Assembly (NCBI RefSeq): GCF_003012055.1
Contig: NZ_JYGE01000004.1
Coordinates: 122,195-186,194 of the forward strand
DNA: 64,000 nt
From: Peptostreptococcus russellii
Lineage (GTDB): Bacteria > Bacillota > Clostridia > Peptostreptococcales > Peptostreptococcaceae
Direction: 5' to 3'
A program made the position numbers and the translations under genes. The notes below the pieces were generated by a model, which did no database searches, was not told the DNA's origin, and was given only the letters and a program-made list of their open reading frames with translations. Below are positions 9,229 to 18,100 of this stretch, one piece after another (the stretch's first letter is position 1; each line of letters begins with the position of its first letter).

Positions 9229-10122
9229 CTACTCCAACTTTCTTGGAGATATAATACTCACATCATCTATTTTCTTAAAATCTACATTCGGTCTAACTTT
9301 TACTATTTTCATAGACTTACTTTTATCATTAATCACTTGTGTAACTTTGCCTATAGGTATATTTTCAGGATATAAACCTAGGCCAGATGTAACAATTTCA
9401 TCACCTTTTTTAACCTTTGATCTTGAGTCAAATAGATAACCCTGTAAAAGTTTGTCCATATCTTTCAAATCAGACTTTCCTACAGTAGATGATGTTGTAA
9501 TCACACCTTTATAGTCTTCTTTTCCTACTATTTTGAAACTTACAGAAGCTCTGGAATCAATTAAGGATATTGCCTTGGAATAGCTATTATTTACACTATA
9601 AACTATTCCAACGACACCTTTTCCATTTATTACTATACTATCTTCTTTTATACCTTTATCAGCACCAGCATCTATGACAAAGGACTGATACCAATCTCCA
9701 TCATTTTTTCCGATGACACCTGCTGATACAAATTTTTCTTTTTGATCTCCCTGAACATAATTCAAGGATTTTTTTAAATCTTCAAGTGACTTTTGCTTGT
9801 TCTTGTCACTTTTTATATCTATTATCTCCTGCTTTAACTTTTCATTTTCTTTAGTTAGTTTATTCACTTTATCAGAATTATTTCTAAAGTTAGCAACATC
9901 ACTTATAAAGCCTCCTGTTGCTTGAACAACATTATTGGTGTGTTTCCCTATATCATAAAAAAACTCAGAAGCAACGTTATCTTTTAAAAATGATAGTTTG
10001 TCGTTACCAGAAATAGACATCACAGATACTGCCACTAGAGCCGCAACTATAGCACTTGTTATTATGGACCTTACAGTAAATCTCGACCTATTGTCCTTCT
10101 TCAACTTCAAAGCAATCACCAA
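9229..10122 (-). CDS. mreC: MreC, rod-shape determining protein
   Basis: About 297 residues: an N-terminal membrane span (about 17-38), a coiled coil (about 78-115, rich in Lys/Glu/Asp) and a C-terminal beta-barrel domain (from about 125) with the family pattern KGIKEDSIVINGKGVVGIV. MreC is an extracytoplasmic scaffold that activates PBP2/RodA. The longest frame begins with TTG right after the mreB stop; a second TTG at 10110 lies 4 bases behind GGTGAT and may be the true start. Neither changes the domain layout. It sits between mreB and mreD with no spacer. Confidence 0.88.
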   Translation of the reverse strand: MVIALKLKKDNRSRFTVRSIITSAIVAALVAVSVMSISGNDKLSFLKDNVASEFFYDIGKHTNNVVQATGGFISDVANFRNNSDKVNKLTKENEKLKQEIIDIKSDKNKQKSLEDLKKSLNYVQGDQKEKFVSAGVIGKNDGDWYQSFVIDAGADKGIKEDSIVINGKGVVGIVYSVNNSYSKAISLIDSRASVSFKIVGKEDYKGVITTSSTVGKSDLKDMDKLLQGYLFDSRSKVKKGDEIVTSGLGLYPENIPIGKVTQVINDKSKSMKIVKVRPNVDFKKIDDVSIISPRKLE

Positions 10123-11172
10123 CTAACTTTCTGCATTGATCTTTACAATACTATTAAAGATAAGCTCATTTTCAATTGATCTACCTGCTCCTATAGCCAC
10201 ACTCTGTAGTGGATTTTCTGAAATATGAACATCTAATGCAGTTTCAGATTCTATTAATTTGTCCATACCGCTAAGAAGAGATCCTCCACCTGTTAGGTAT
10301 ATTCCCTTTTCCATAATATCAGATGCAAGCTCTGGAGGAGTCTGCTCAAGAGTTGTTCTTATTTCCTCAATAATCTCAGATATTGGCTCTCTAAGTGCTT
10401 CTCTTACTTCAGTAGATCCTATAGTGATAGTTCTTGGAAGTCCAGTCAATATATCTCTTCCGCTGACATTAATTTCCTGTTCCATTTCAGATGCATAGGC
10501 AGAACCTATTGCAAGCTTAATATTTTCAGCTGTTCTAGAGCCTATAACTATATTGTATTCTCTTCTTACAAAATTTTCTATTGATTCATCAAACTCATTT
10601 CCACCTATTCTAATTGAATTGGCTACTACTATACCTCCCAATGATATAACTGCTATCTCTGAAGTTCCGCCACCAATATCAACAATCATATTTCCTTCTG
10701 GGTCATTGACATTTAAATCTGCTCCAATAGCTGCAGCCATAGGTTCTTCTAATATATATACCTCTCTGCCGCCTGCCTGTATAGCAGCCTCTTCTATGGC
10801 CTTTTTTTCTACTTTTGTAATACCATATGGTACACATATCACTATTCTTGGACTCACTACGCCCTTTGATCCCTTTTGTATAAAGTAACTAATCATAGCC
10901 TGAGTTGCTTCAAAATCTGCTATCGCTCCCTCATTTATAGGTTTGATTGCAACTATATTTTCAGGTGTTCTACCTATCATTTCACTTGCCTTTTCACCAA
11001 CTGCTAATATTTCATTATTATCTTCTCTTATCGCTACTACAGAGGGTTCATCTACTACTATCCCCTGTCCTTTTATGTATACCAAGGTATTTGCTGTGCC
11101 CAAATCAATACCCATATCATTTGTAATTATATTATTAATATTTGATCCAAAAAATTTGCTAAAGAATCCCAT
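10123..11172 (-). CDS. mreB: MreB, actin-like rod-shape determining ATPase
   Basis: A 349-residue protein matching MreB end to end: phosphate 1 loop DMGIDLGTANTLVYIKGQGI at the N terminus, the connecting region EEPMAAAIGA, phosphate 2 loop MIVDIGGGTSEIAVISLGGI, and adenosine motif IYLTGGGSLLSGMD near residue 295. MreB filaments direct lateral wall synthesis. The start has an excellent AGGAGGAAGAG site. It is the first gene of the mreBCD-PBP2-minC-rodA operon, with a 688-base leader/spacer upstream containing a candidate extended -10 promoter. Confidence 0.95.
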   Translation of the reverse strand: MGFFSKFFGSNINNIITNDMGIDLGTANTLVYIKGQGIVVDEPSVVAIREDNNEILAVGEKASEMIGRTPENIVAIKPINEGAIADFEATQAMISYFIQKGSKGVVSPRIVICVPYGITKVEKKAIEEAAIQAGGREVYILEEPMAAAIGADLNVNDPEGNMIVDIGGGTSEIAVISLGGIVVANSIRIGGNEFDESIENFVRREYNIVIGSRTAENIKLAIGSAYASEMEQEINVSGRDILTGLPRTITIGSTEVREALREPISEIIEEIRTTLEQTPPELASDIMEKGIYLTGGGSLLSGMDKLIESETALDVHISENPLQSVAIGAGRSIENELIFNSIVKINAES

Positions 11173-11860
11173 CTCTTCCTCCTATGCTTTAATAATTATT
11201 CATTTAAAACATCAATATAATACTAGGCAATATATACAAATATTATATTATAATGTTATATAAACATACAATTCAAATTTATATAGATTAATTTTATAAT
11301 AAAAATTCAATCTATTCAATAAATATGACTATCTAAACTAATTTCAAAAACGCAAAATAGAATATTTTCTTGATTAAAATTCTCTTTTCAAAAAAGATAT
11401 TCCTTCTTTAAAATGCAGATTTCTATAATTAATTTTGAGTTTATAAATCTAAATAATGCTTATATAACCACTGTTTATTTACATTTTTTCTCTACTATAG
11501 TATATCACATCCATGACGAATATAACATAACAACATTGATACAACTAACTAATTAAATATAGTTATTGCTATTTCAAAAGTTACATTTTGTATCAAATTA
11601 ATCTAATTTTATTATTATACAAATAAATATTAAGAAAGCAATAAAAATCGCCGTTATTTATATTTTTGATTGTGTAATACACTAATTTATATATATCAAT
11701 CAAGAAGCTAGTAATTTTTAATAAATATCTCTAGCCTCAATAGATAGAGAAATAGATACAATTCTTTTTAGATACCTAATAAAATTGCACGCTCTAATAT
11801 TAATATACTATATTTTTCTTAACTTGAGTTAAACCCTGATATAGCTTTTTTCTATATTAT
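11173..11860. other. 688-base AT-rich intergenic region between radC and mreB
   Basis: No open frame with a plausible binding site is visible on either strand. Apart from a candidate extended -10 promoter at 11499-11507 reading toward mreB, I see no riboswitch, tRNA or strong terminator. A long mreB leader of about 320 bases is implied if that promoter is used. Confidence 0.6.
11499..11507 (-). promoter_or_regulatory. Candidate extended -10 promoter for the mre operon
   Basis: On the minus strand the sequence TGATATACT matches an extended -10 element (TGnTATAAT type). No good -35 hexamer lies 17 bases upstream, which is tolerated with extended -10 sites. It would give a 5' leader of about 320 bases before mreB. 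Confidence 0.4.
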
Positions 11861-12544
11861 CTAAATATCTCCTTCTTCTTTTAGGCTATAATATATACCA
11901 TCTCCTATTATTATATGATCCAAGACATCTATACCTATAATATTTCCAGACCTAATTAGTCTTTTACTTATATTTTTATCTTCTTCAGAGGGCTTTGGAT
12001 TTCCAGACGGATGATTATGCATCAAGATTACCGAATTTGCACTCTTTTTTATTGCCTCTACAAATACTTCTCTTGGATGGACTATAGAGCTATTTAAACT
12101 TCCAACTGAAACATCTACATCACATATAATTTCATTTTTTGTATTTAATAATATCACCTTAAAAACTTCTTTTTGTAAGTATCTCATATCACTCATATAG
12201 TATCTATATACATCCCAAGGATTTTTAATTTTATATCTCTCAGGAATATACTTATCTATTCTATTCCCTAATTCTATGGCTGCCTTTATTATACTAGCCT
12301 TGGATGGTCCAATACCTTCTATCATACAAAGTTCATCTATTGTTAGTTTTTCAAGACCTCTCACTCCATCAACTGTATTTTTAATTATTTCTGTACTCAA
12401 AGCTACTGCATCCTTTTTCTTGCTACCAGTACCAATCAATATTGCTAATAGTTCTGCATTTGAGAGATACTTTATACCTCTTCTCATCATCTTCTCTCTT
12501 GGCTTTTCTTCGTCTGGCATATCTTTTATTTTTACGAGTGTCAT
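11861..12544 (-). CDS. radC: RadC family JAB-domain protein
   Basis: A 227-residue protein with a helix-hairpin-helix region in the N-terminal half (LTIDELCMIEGIGPSKASII) and a C-terminal JAB1/MPN-like metalloprotease fold with the motif LMHNHPSGNPKPSEED (HxHx7SxxD zinc-binding pattern) near residue 175. Despite the name, a DNA repair role is not established for the family. In Firmicutes radC commonly precedes mreB, as here. AAGGAGAA lies just upstream of the ATG. Confidence 0.9.
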   Translation of the reverse strand: MTLVKIKDMPDEEKPREKMMRRGIKYLSNAELLAILIGTGSKKKDAVALSTEIIKNTVDGVRGLEKLTIDELCMIEGIGPSKASIIKAAIELGNRIDKYIPERYKIKNPWDVYRYYMSDMRYLQKEVFKVILLNTKNEIICDVDVSVGSLNSSIVHPREVFVEAIKKSANSVILMHNHPSGNPKPSEEDKNISKRLIRSGNIIGIDVLDHIIIGDGIYYSLKEEGDI

Positions 12545-12713
12545 TTTATTCTCCTTATCTATATAGTTTATATATTTATTATTAGATTTACTAACATAGG
12601 TCTATAGTCAAATCTAATAATAAATAACATCTTTCTATTAAAAATGATTTGAAATTTTATTTATATAAAGATAAAAAATATATAAAGATAAAAAAGACAA
12701 TAAAAAAGACAAT

Positions 12714-12751
12714 AAAAAAGCTACCATGAAATTTAATTCATAGTAGCTTTT
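12714..12751 (-). terminator. Terminator after rnfB
   Basis: Fifteen-base stem (12716-12730 with 12737-12751, one G-U pair on the minus-strand RNA) with a 6-base loop, ending in a run of six U. It lies about 40 bases after the rnfB stop and ends the Rnf operon. Confidence 0.9.
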
Positions 12752-12789
12752 AATAATTTCTTATAATATATCTAAAAATAGTATAACTA

Positions 12790-13647
12790 TTATTCAGATT
12801 TAGCTTCTGCCTTAGCTTCTGGAGCTGTAGCCACAGCTGCCTTTACTGCTGGCTTTTTTCTTTCCTTAGGCTTAATAACCTTAGTTGGACACTTGTCAGC
12901 ACACTTGTTGCACTGCTTACATTTGTCATAATCTATACGAGCTAGCTTATTTTCAAATATAATAGCATCAAAAGGACATACCTTGAAACAAATTCCACAT
13001 CCTATACAACCAACTGAACAGTTATCCTTTACAGCCTTGCCAAACTCATTTGACATACATTCTACTGTTACTTCTTTGCTAACTGGCTTGTGCTCTATAA
13101 GTCCCTTTGGACATATATCTATACACTTACCACAGTTAACACACTTTTCTTCATCTACTACTGCTACTCCATCTACAACGTGAATAGCATCAAATGCACA
13201 AACCTGAACACAAGTTCCTAGACCTAAACAACCATATGAACAACCTTTTGGTCCTCCTATCAATGAAGCTGCTGCTCTACAATCTTGTAATCCGCTGTAC
13301 TCATATTTATTCTTAGTAGCCTCGCAAGTTCCCTTACATCTAACATGCGCTACCATCTTTTCACCTGAACCAGCTGTTACGCCCATGATGTCTGCTACCT
13401 TTTCAGCAACAGCTTCTCCACCAACTGGACATCCATTTACTGGAGCATCACCTTTTGCAATCGCAGCTGCAAGACCACCACAACCTGGGTATCCACAACC
13501 ACCACAATTCGCTCCTGGTAATACTGTTAGTATTTCAGCTTCCCTTTCATCCACTTCAACTGCGAACTTCTTTGAAGCAAAGTCAAGGATCATACCAAAG
13601 ATTAGACCGAGTACTCCTAGTACTACTATGGCATAAACAATAAGCAT
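12790..13647 (-). CDS. rnfB: Rnf complex subunit RnfB (ferredoxin-interacting iron-sulfur subunit)
   Basis: A 285-residue protein: N-terminal membrane anchor (about 3-22), the Fe-S domain motif GANCGGCGYPGCGGLA (around 46-61), then several cysteine-rich 4Fe-4S ferredoxin motifs (CVNCGKCIDICP, CIGCGICFKVCPF, CKQCNKCADKCPT) and an Ala/Lys-rich tail. RnfB accepts electrons from reduced ferredoxin and passes them to the membrane complex, which pumps Na+ or H+ and reduces NAD+. It is the last gene of rnfCDGEAB, as in other Clostridia. GGGGAGG lies 9 bases from the ATG. Confidence 0.95.
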   Translation of the reverse strand: MLIVYAIVVLGVLGLIFGMILDFASKKFAVEVDEREAEILTVLPGANCGGCGYPGCGGLAAAIAKGDAPVNGCPVGGEAVAEKVADIMGVTAGSGEKMVAHVRCKGTCEATKNKYEYSGLQDCRAAASLIGGPKGCSYGCLGLGTCVQVCAFDAIHVVDGVAVVDEEKCVNCGKCIDICPKGLIEHKPVSKEVTVECMSNEFGKAVKDNCSVGCIGCGICFKVCPFDAIIFENKLARIDYDKCKQCNKCADKCPTKVIKPKERKKPAVKAAVATAPEAKAEAKSE

Positions 13648-13663
13648 TCTTCAGTACCTCCCC

Positions 13664-14239
13664 TTATAATTTTATTAGACCTGTAAAACCTAAGAATGCA
13701 ATTGACATTAGGCTGGCAGATATTAGTGTTATAGGGAATCCTTCAAACGCTTCTTGAATATCAGCCAATTCAAGTCTCTCTCTTATTCCTGCAAATATTA
13801 CTATTGCAAGTGTAAACCCTATACCGGCACCAACACCGTTTACTAGAGTTTCTATTATATTGTAACCCTGTGTTATATTAACTATTGCTATACCTAAAAC
13901 GGCACAGTTTGTAGTTATCAGTGGAAGGTAAACTCCCAATGCCTGATATAAAGATGGAGAAGTTTTCTTAATTACCATCTCAACGAACTGTACTATTGAG
14001 GCAATAACAAGTATAAATGCTATTGTCTGCAAAAATCCTAGGCCAAATCTATCCAATATCATTTGGATGAAATATGTTATCACTGAAGCCAACGCTATAA
14101 CGAACGTAACTGCAACACCCATACCGATAGCTGTATCTGTCTTCTTAGAAACACCTAGGAAAGGACAAATACCAAGGAACTGAGAAGTGATAACATTGTT
14201 TACAAGAACTATATATATAAATAATAGTATTAAATTCAT
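13664..14239 (-). CDS. rnfA: Rnf complex membrane subunit RnfA
   Basis: A 191-residue polytopic protein beginning MNLILLFIYIVLVNNVITSQ, with the RnfA/NqrE family feature FLGICPFLGVSKK and about six membrane spans. RnfA and RnfE are homologous inverted-topology subunits that form the core of the ion-translocating channel and are thought to hold an intramembrane Fe-S centre between conserved cysteines (one is in LGICPFLG, another in TTNCAVLG). Sixteen bases separate it from rnfB. Confidence 0.95.
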   Translation of the reverse strand: MNLILLFIYIVLVNNVITSQFLGICPFLGVSKKTDTAIGMGVAVTFVIALASVITYFIQMILDRFGLGFLQTIAFILVIASIVQFVEMVIKKTSPSLYQALGVYLPLITTNCAVLGIAIVNITQGYNIIETLVNGVGAGIGFTLAIVIFAGIRERLELADIQEAFEGFPITLISASLMSIAFLGFTGLIKL

Positions 14240-14252
14240 TATCTACACCCCT

Positions 14253-14846
14253 TTACGCCTTTTTCTTAGTCATCTTGTTGAATATAGCCATTAGGAATCC
14301 TAGAGTAAGGAACGCTCCTGGAGGAAGTATAAACAGTAATGTATTTACACTAGATGGTAAAAATACAAAACCAAATATGCTACCTGCACCAAGAATTTCT
14401 CTTACAGCACCTAATACTGTAAGGGCTATAGTAAATCCAAGACCCATACCTATACCATCCACAAACGATGCTGCTGGACCATTATTAAAAGCAAAACTTT
14501 CTGCTCTTGCAAGTATGATACAGTTAACAACGATAAGTGGTATATAAAGACCTAGGGCTTTGTCTAAAGCTGGCACATAAGCCTTTAACATCATCTGAAC
14601 TATTGTAACGAAAGTAGCTATAACTACTACGAAACAAGGTATTCTTATTTTATCTGGAACAACTTTTCTTAGAAGTGATATTGCTAAGTTTGAACAAGCA
14701 AGAACCACTGCTGTAGAAAGACCCATACCTATACCATTTATTGCTGAGCTTGTAACGGCAAGTGTTGGACACATACCTATTACCTGTACGAAAGTAGGGT
14801 TCTCGTCAATTAGACCATTTTTAAATATTTTACCTAAATTACTCAT
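14253..14846 (-). CDS. rnfE: Rnf complex membrane subunit RnfE
   Basis: A 197-residue polytopic protein with the family features NPTFVQVIGMCPTLAVTSSA near the N terminus and IVVNCIILARAESFAF in the middle; the two cysteines in GMCP and VNC are those expected to ligate the intramembrane iron-sulfur centre with RnfA. It is the fourth gene of the Rnf operon, between rnfG and rnfA. Confidence 0.95.
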   Translation of the reverse strand: MSNLGKIFKNGLIDENPTFVQVIGMCPTLAVTSSAINGIGMGLSTAVVLACSNLAISLLRKVVPDKIRIPCFVVVIATFVTIVQMMLKAYVPALDKALGLYIPLIVVNCIILARAESFAFNNGPAASFVDGIGMGLGFTIALTVLGAVREILGAGSIFGFVFLPSSVNTLLFILPPGAFLTLGFLMAIFNKMTKKKA

Positions 14847-14860
14847 ATCTAACCCCCCTC

Positions 14861-15427
14861 TTATTTACTTAAAGACTCAAATACCTTAACTGCATCATTT
14901 ACACCGCTAGTAACAGCCTTTGATGTAATTGTTGCACCAGATATTGCCTTAACTTCATTTTCACCTGGCGAACCACTCTTGATAACTTCTAGTTCCTTAG
15001 CTTCTTTACCTTTGTACTGACCATTAAATGCAGGATCAGCAGCCTTAGCACCTAGACCTGGAGTTTCTGTATTGTTACCAATATTTACTCCTGTTATCTT
15101 TCCGTCTTTACTAATACCTATAGTGATTTCGATTTCTCCGCCGTAACCTGATGGCTTAGACTTGATAGTGTAACCTACCTGATCTGAACCGTTACTTCCT
15201 TCGAATACTTCAGATATAGTAGCCGCCCCAGATGATTTATAAGAAGAACTTTCAACTTCCTTAAATTCTTTTGCTTCTGGAAGAACTTGTATTCTAGCTT
15301 CATTATTAGCTTTTTCATTACGCTGTTCTATAATAGGTGCAGTTATCTGGTCGGTACCAGCAAGTAGTAATGCAGAAACGGCACAAAACGCAAGTAGAGT
15401 TCCACCTATTTTAAACATACTATTCAT
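14861..15427 (-). CDS. rnfG: Rnf complex FMN-binding subunit RnfG
   Basis: A 188-residue protein with an N-terminal membrane anchor (about 8-24) and an extracytoplasmic FMN-binding domain. The motif ISGATITSKAV near residue 165 contains the threonine to which FMN is covalently linked through phosphate in this family. PGLGAKAADPAFNGQYKGK is the usual family segment before it. It overlaps the end of rnfD at base 15427, consistent with coupled translation. Confidence 0.95.
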   Translation of the reverse strand: MNSMFKIGGTLLAFCAVSALLLAGTDQITAPIIEQRNEKANNEARIQVLPEAKEFKEVESSSYKSSGAATISEVFEGSNGSDQVGYTIKSKPSGYGGEIEITIGISKDGKITGVNIGNNTETPGLGAKAADPAFNGQYKGKEAKELEVIKSGSPGENEVKAISGATITSKAVTSGVNDAVKVFESLSK

Positions 15428-16413
15428 TATTTACGCACCTCCCCAAATACTCTGTTATGTACATATTTGTCAATCAATGGTACTAGACAGTTGGCAAATA
15501 GTATAGAGTAAGATACACCTTCTGGGTAACCACCGTATAATCTTATACAAGTAGCTATTATAGCCGCAATTGCAGCGTATATTATCTGACCCTTCTTAGT
15601 CATTGGTGAAGTAGTGTAGTCTGTTAACATGAACATACCACCTAGAAGTAATCCACCTGCTAAAGTCTGGTATAAAGCAAACTCTGCATTGAATCCACCA
15701 AGTAAGAAAGTAAGTATAAATACTAAACCTATATATGTAACTGGCATTACATATGAAATGATACCTTTGTAAATTAGATATATACCACCAATTATTAGTA
15801 ATAATGCGCAAGTTTCACCAACAGTACCGCCTATATTACCCATAAACATCTGACCTATAGATATACCAGCATCGTGTAGTTTATCAACTGCACCTGAGGA
15901 TGTTCCCATACCTTCTGCTCCTGCTAGCTTCATATAGCTTAGTGGAGTTGCAGAAGTTACTGCATCAGGATTGCTTCCTGGCGCTAACCAAGTAGTCATA
16001 GCTACTGGGAAAGATGCCAATAAGAATGCTCTTCCTGCTAATGCTGGGTTAAGGAAGTTAAATCCTATACCACCAAATAACATCTTAACTACTACTATTG
16101 AGAATATTGACCCTAATATACACATCCATACAGGAAGACCTGCAGGAACGTTAAAAGCAAGTAGTAAACCTGTTACCACTGCTGATAAGTCATTAATAGT
16201 AGATTTCTTTTTAGTAATTTTGCAGTAGGCCCATTCTGAACCCACAGCACCAATAACGCAGGCTAAAATAGTAACTAAGCCACTTACTCTAAAATAGTAC
16301 AAGCCAGCTAAAGTTGCTGGAAGTAGCGCTATTAAAACTTGCTTCATTATATATGAAGTATCTTCCTTACTCCTAATATGAGGTGAAGAAGATACTATCA
16401 ACTTATTATCCAT
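15427..16413 (-). CDS. rnfD: Rnf complex membrane FMN subunit RnfD
   Basis: About 328 residues with 8-10 membrane spans; the NqrB/RnfD family signature is seen in NDLSAVVTGLLLAFNVPAG, FLNPALAGRAFLLASFP and DAVTSATPLSYMK, the last holding the threonine expected to carry covalent FMN. RnfD moves electrons across the membrane with RnfG. The longest frame begins with GTG at 16416, directly before an ATG; GAGGGGG lies 8 bases from the ATG, so I start at 16413. Confidence 0.93.
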   Translation of the reverse strand: MDNKLIVSSSPHIRSKEDTSYIMKQVLIALLPATLAGLYYFRVSGLVTILACVIGAVGSEWAYCKITKKKSTINDLSAVVTGLLLAFNVPAGLPVWMCILGSIFSIVVVKMLFGGIGFNFLNPALAGRAFLLASFPVAMTTWLAPGSNPDAVTSATPLSYMKLAGAEGMGTSSGAVDKLHDAGISIGQMFMGNIGGTVGETCALLLIIGGIYLIYKGIISYVMPVTYIGLVFILTFLLGGFNAEFALYQTLAGGLLLGGMFMLTDYTTSPMTKKGQIIYAAIAAIIATCIRLYGGYPEGVSYSILFANCLVPLIDKYVHNRVFGEVRK

Positions 16414-16430
16414 CACTCGTTCCCCCTCTA

Positions 16431-17777
16431 TTATTTCTTTTGTGCCGCAGCAGCTTTTCTTCTCTTAGCACCGATTTCTCTCTTTGCCTGTCTGATTGAA
16501 GGTAATAAAAGTCTTCTTGAAGGACAGATATAAGAACATGATCCACATTCTATACAATCCATCGCTCTATGCTTTTCTGCTTCATCAAAATTATTTTTTA
16601 ACGAATATGCACTTATGAATAATGGCTGAAGGAATGCAGGACATACGTCTGTACATCTTCCACACTTAATACAGTTCATTGGTTCTGGAGCTGTAGCCAT
16701 TTCTTCATCCAAGATTAATATACCTGAAGAACCTTTATTAGTAGAAATATCATCTGTAAACTGTGCTAGACCCATCATCGGTCCACCTGCAATAAGCTTG
16801 CTGGCTTTCACACCTTCTTTTACACCGCCGCATTGCTCGATGATTTCACTAAACTTTGTACCTACTTTTGTTATTAAGTTTTTAGGTTCCTTGATACATG
16901 GACCTGTTATTGTAGTAATTCTTTCTACTAAAGGCATACCTTCCTTTATAGCTCTTGCTATAGCAGCAGATGTAGCTACGTTATCTACAACTGCGCCTGC
17001 AGCTATTGGAAGTGCACCTGAAGGAACTTCTCTACCTGTACAAGCATAGATTAATTGCTTTTCTGCACCTTCTGGATATTTAACCTGTAGGCTTACTACT
17101 TCGATTTCTGGGTATGCACTTGCAGCTTCAACCATATTCTTTATAGCTTCTGGTTTATTAACTTCTATACCTATGAAACCTTTCTTTACATCCAATACCT
17201 TCATCAAGACTCTTAATCCGTAGACAACTGTTTCTGGGTATTCTACCATCAATCTATCATCTGCTGTTAGATATGGCTCACACTCAGCACCATTTAGTAT
17301 TACGTATTCTGCCTTTGAATCTGGCGGAGGAGATACCTTAACGTGGTTTGGGAAAGTTGCACCACCCATACCAACTATGCCGGCCTCCTTAATAATAGCA
17401 ACAATTTCTTCTCTTGATAAGTCTTCTATTTCACCATGTGGTTTAACGTTTTCATGTAGTTCTTCCTTAAAATCATTTTCAATAACTACACACATAGCAG
17501 TACCACCTGGTACGCCGCATTCCTTAATGGCCTTCACGACACCAGATACTGATGAATGAATATTCGAAGATACAAACCCTTGAGCTTCACCAATTTTTTG
17601 ACCTAACTTTACTTCATCCCCAACTTCTACGATACACTTTGCTGGTGCACCGATATGTTGTTGAAGAGGAATATAAACAGTCGCAGGAGCTTTTGCTCTC
17701 TCAATTGGTTTTTTGTTTGCGTACTCTTTTCCATATGGAGGATGTATACCTCCCTTAAAAGTTAAGAGTTTCATCAT
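16431..17777 (-). CDS. rnfC: Rnf complex subunit RnfC (NADH/flavin and 4Fe-4S subunit)
   Basis: A 448-residue soluble subunit starting MMKLLTFKGGIHPPYGKEYA, with the glycine-rich nucleotide/FMN-binding stretch EAGIVGMGGATFPNHVK (about 133-150), an SLBB-type segment, and two 4Fe-4S motifs near the C terminus (CIKCGRCTDVCP and CIECGSCSYICP). RnfC is the site of NAD+ reduction. It is the first gene of the operon. GGAGGTAAC precedes two adjacent ATGs, either of which could serve. Confidence 0.95.
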   Translation of the reverse strand: MMKLLTFKGGIHPPYGKEYANKKPIERAKAPATVYIPLQQHIGAPAKCIVEVGDEVKLGQKIGEAQGFVSSNIHSSVSGVVKAIKECGVPGGTAMCVVIENDFKEELHENVKPHGEIEDLSREEIVAIIKEAGIVGMGGATFPNHVKVSPPPDSKAEYVILNGAECEPYLTADDRLMVEYPETVVYGLRVLMKVLDVKKGFIGIEVNKPEAIKNMVEAASAYPEIEVVSLQVKYPEGAEKQLIYACTGREVPSGALPIAAGAVVDNVATSAAIARAIKEGMPLVERITTITGPCIKEPKNLITKVGTKFSEIIEQCGGVKEGVKASKLIAGGPMMGLAQFTDDISTNKGSSGILILDEEMATAPEPMNCIKCGRCTDVCPAFLQPLFISAYSLKNNFDEAEKHRAMDCIECGSCSYICPSRRLLLPSIRQAKREIGAKRRKAAAAQKK

Positions 17778-17951
17778 GTTACCTCCTATTCATAACTAAT
17801 ATTTACTTTTTCCTCTATACTAGTATACAACATTTATGTGTATAAATCTATATTTTTATATCATATTTAATATGTCTGCTATTGTCTTTTTTTTGACTAA
17901 TTATATTTTTTATTAATTGAGAATATTAATTTCATAACATATCCTATAATT

Positions 17952-17981
17952 AAGATTAATTTATTATAATTAATTAATCTT
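17952..17981. other. Inverted repeat upstream of the Rnf operon
   Basis: A perfect 10-base inverted repeat (17952-17961 and 17972-17981, arms AAGATTAATT/AATTAATCTT) with a 10-base spacer in the 323-base gap between rnfC and pdp. It is not followed by a convincing T run on the minus strand, so an operator is as likely as a terminator. Its position about 175 bases upstream of rnfC suits regulation, but the protein that might bind is unknown. Confidence 0.35.
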
Positions 17982-18005
17982 TTCCTATATATTATGAATA
18001 TTTAT

Positions 18006-18045
18006 AAAAAAATAAGAGTCTTTATAACTTTATAAAGACTCTTAT
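18006..18045 (-). terminator. Terminator after pdp (end of deo operon)
   Basis: Perfect 15-base stem (18012-18026 with 18031-18045), 4-base loop, followed by seven U on the minus strand. It lies 55 bases after the pdp stop and closes the deoC-deoB-nupC-pdp transcript. Confidence 0.93.
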
Positions 18046-18100
18046 CCTATGTATTTTATTTATTTAATGAGTATGTTATTAAATATACAATGCGATGATC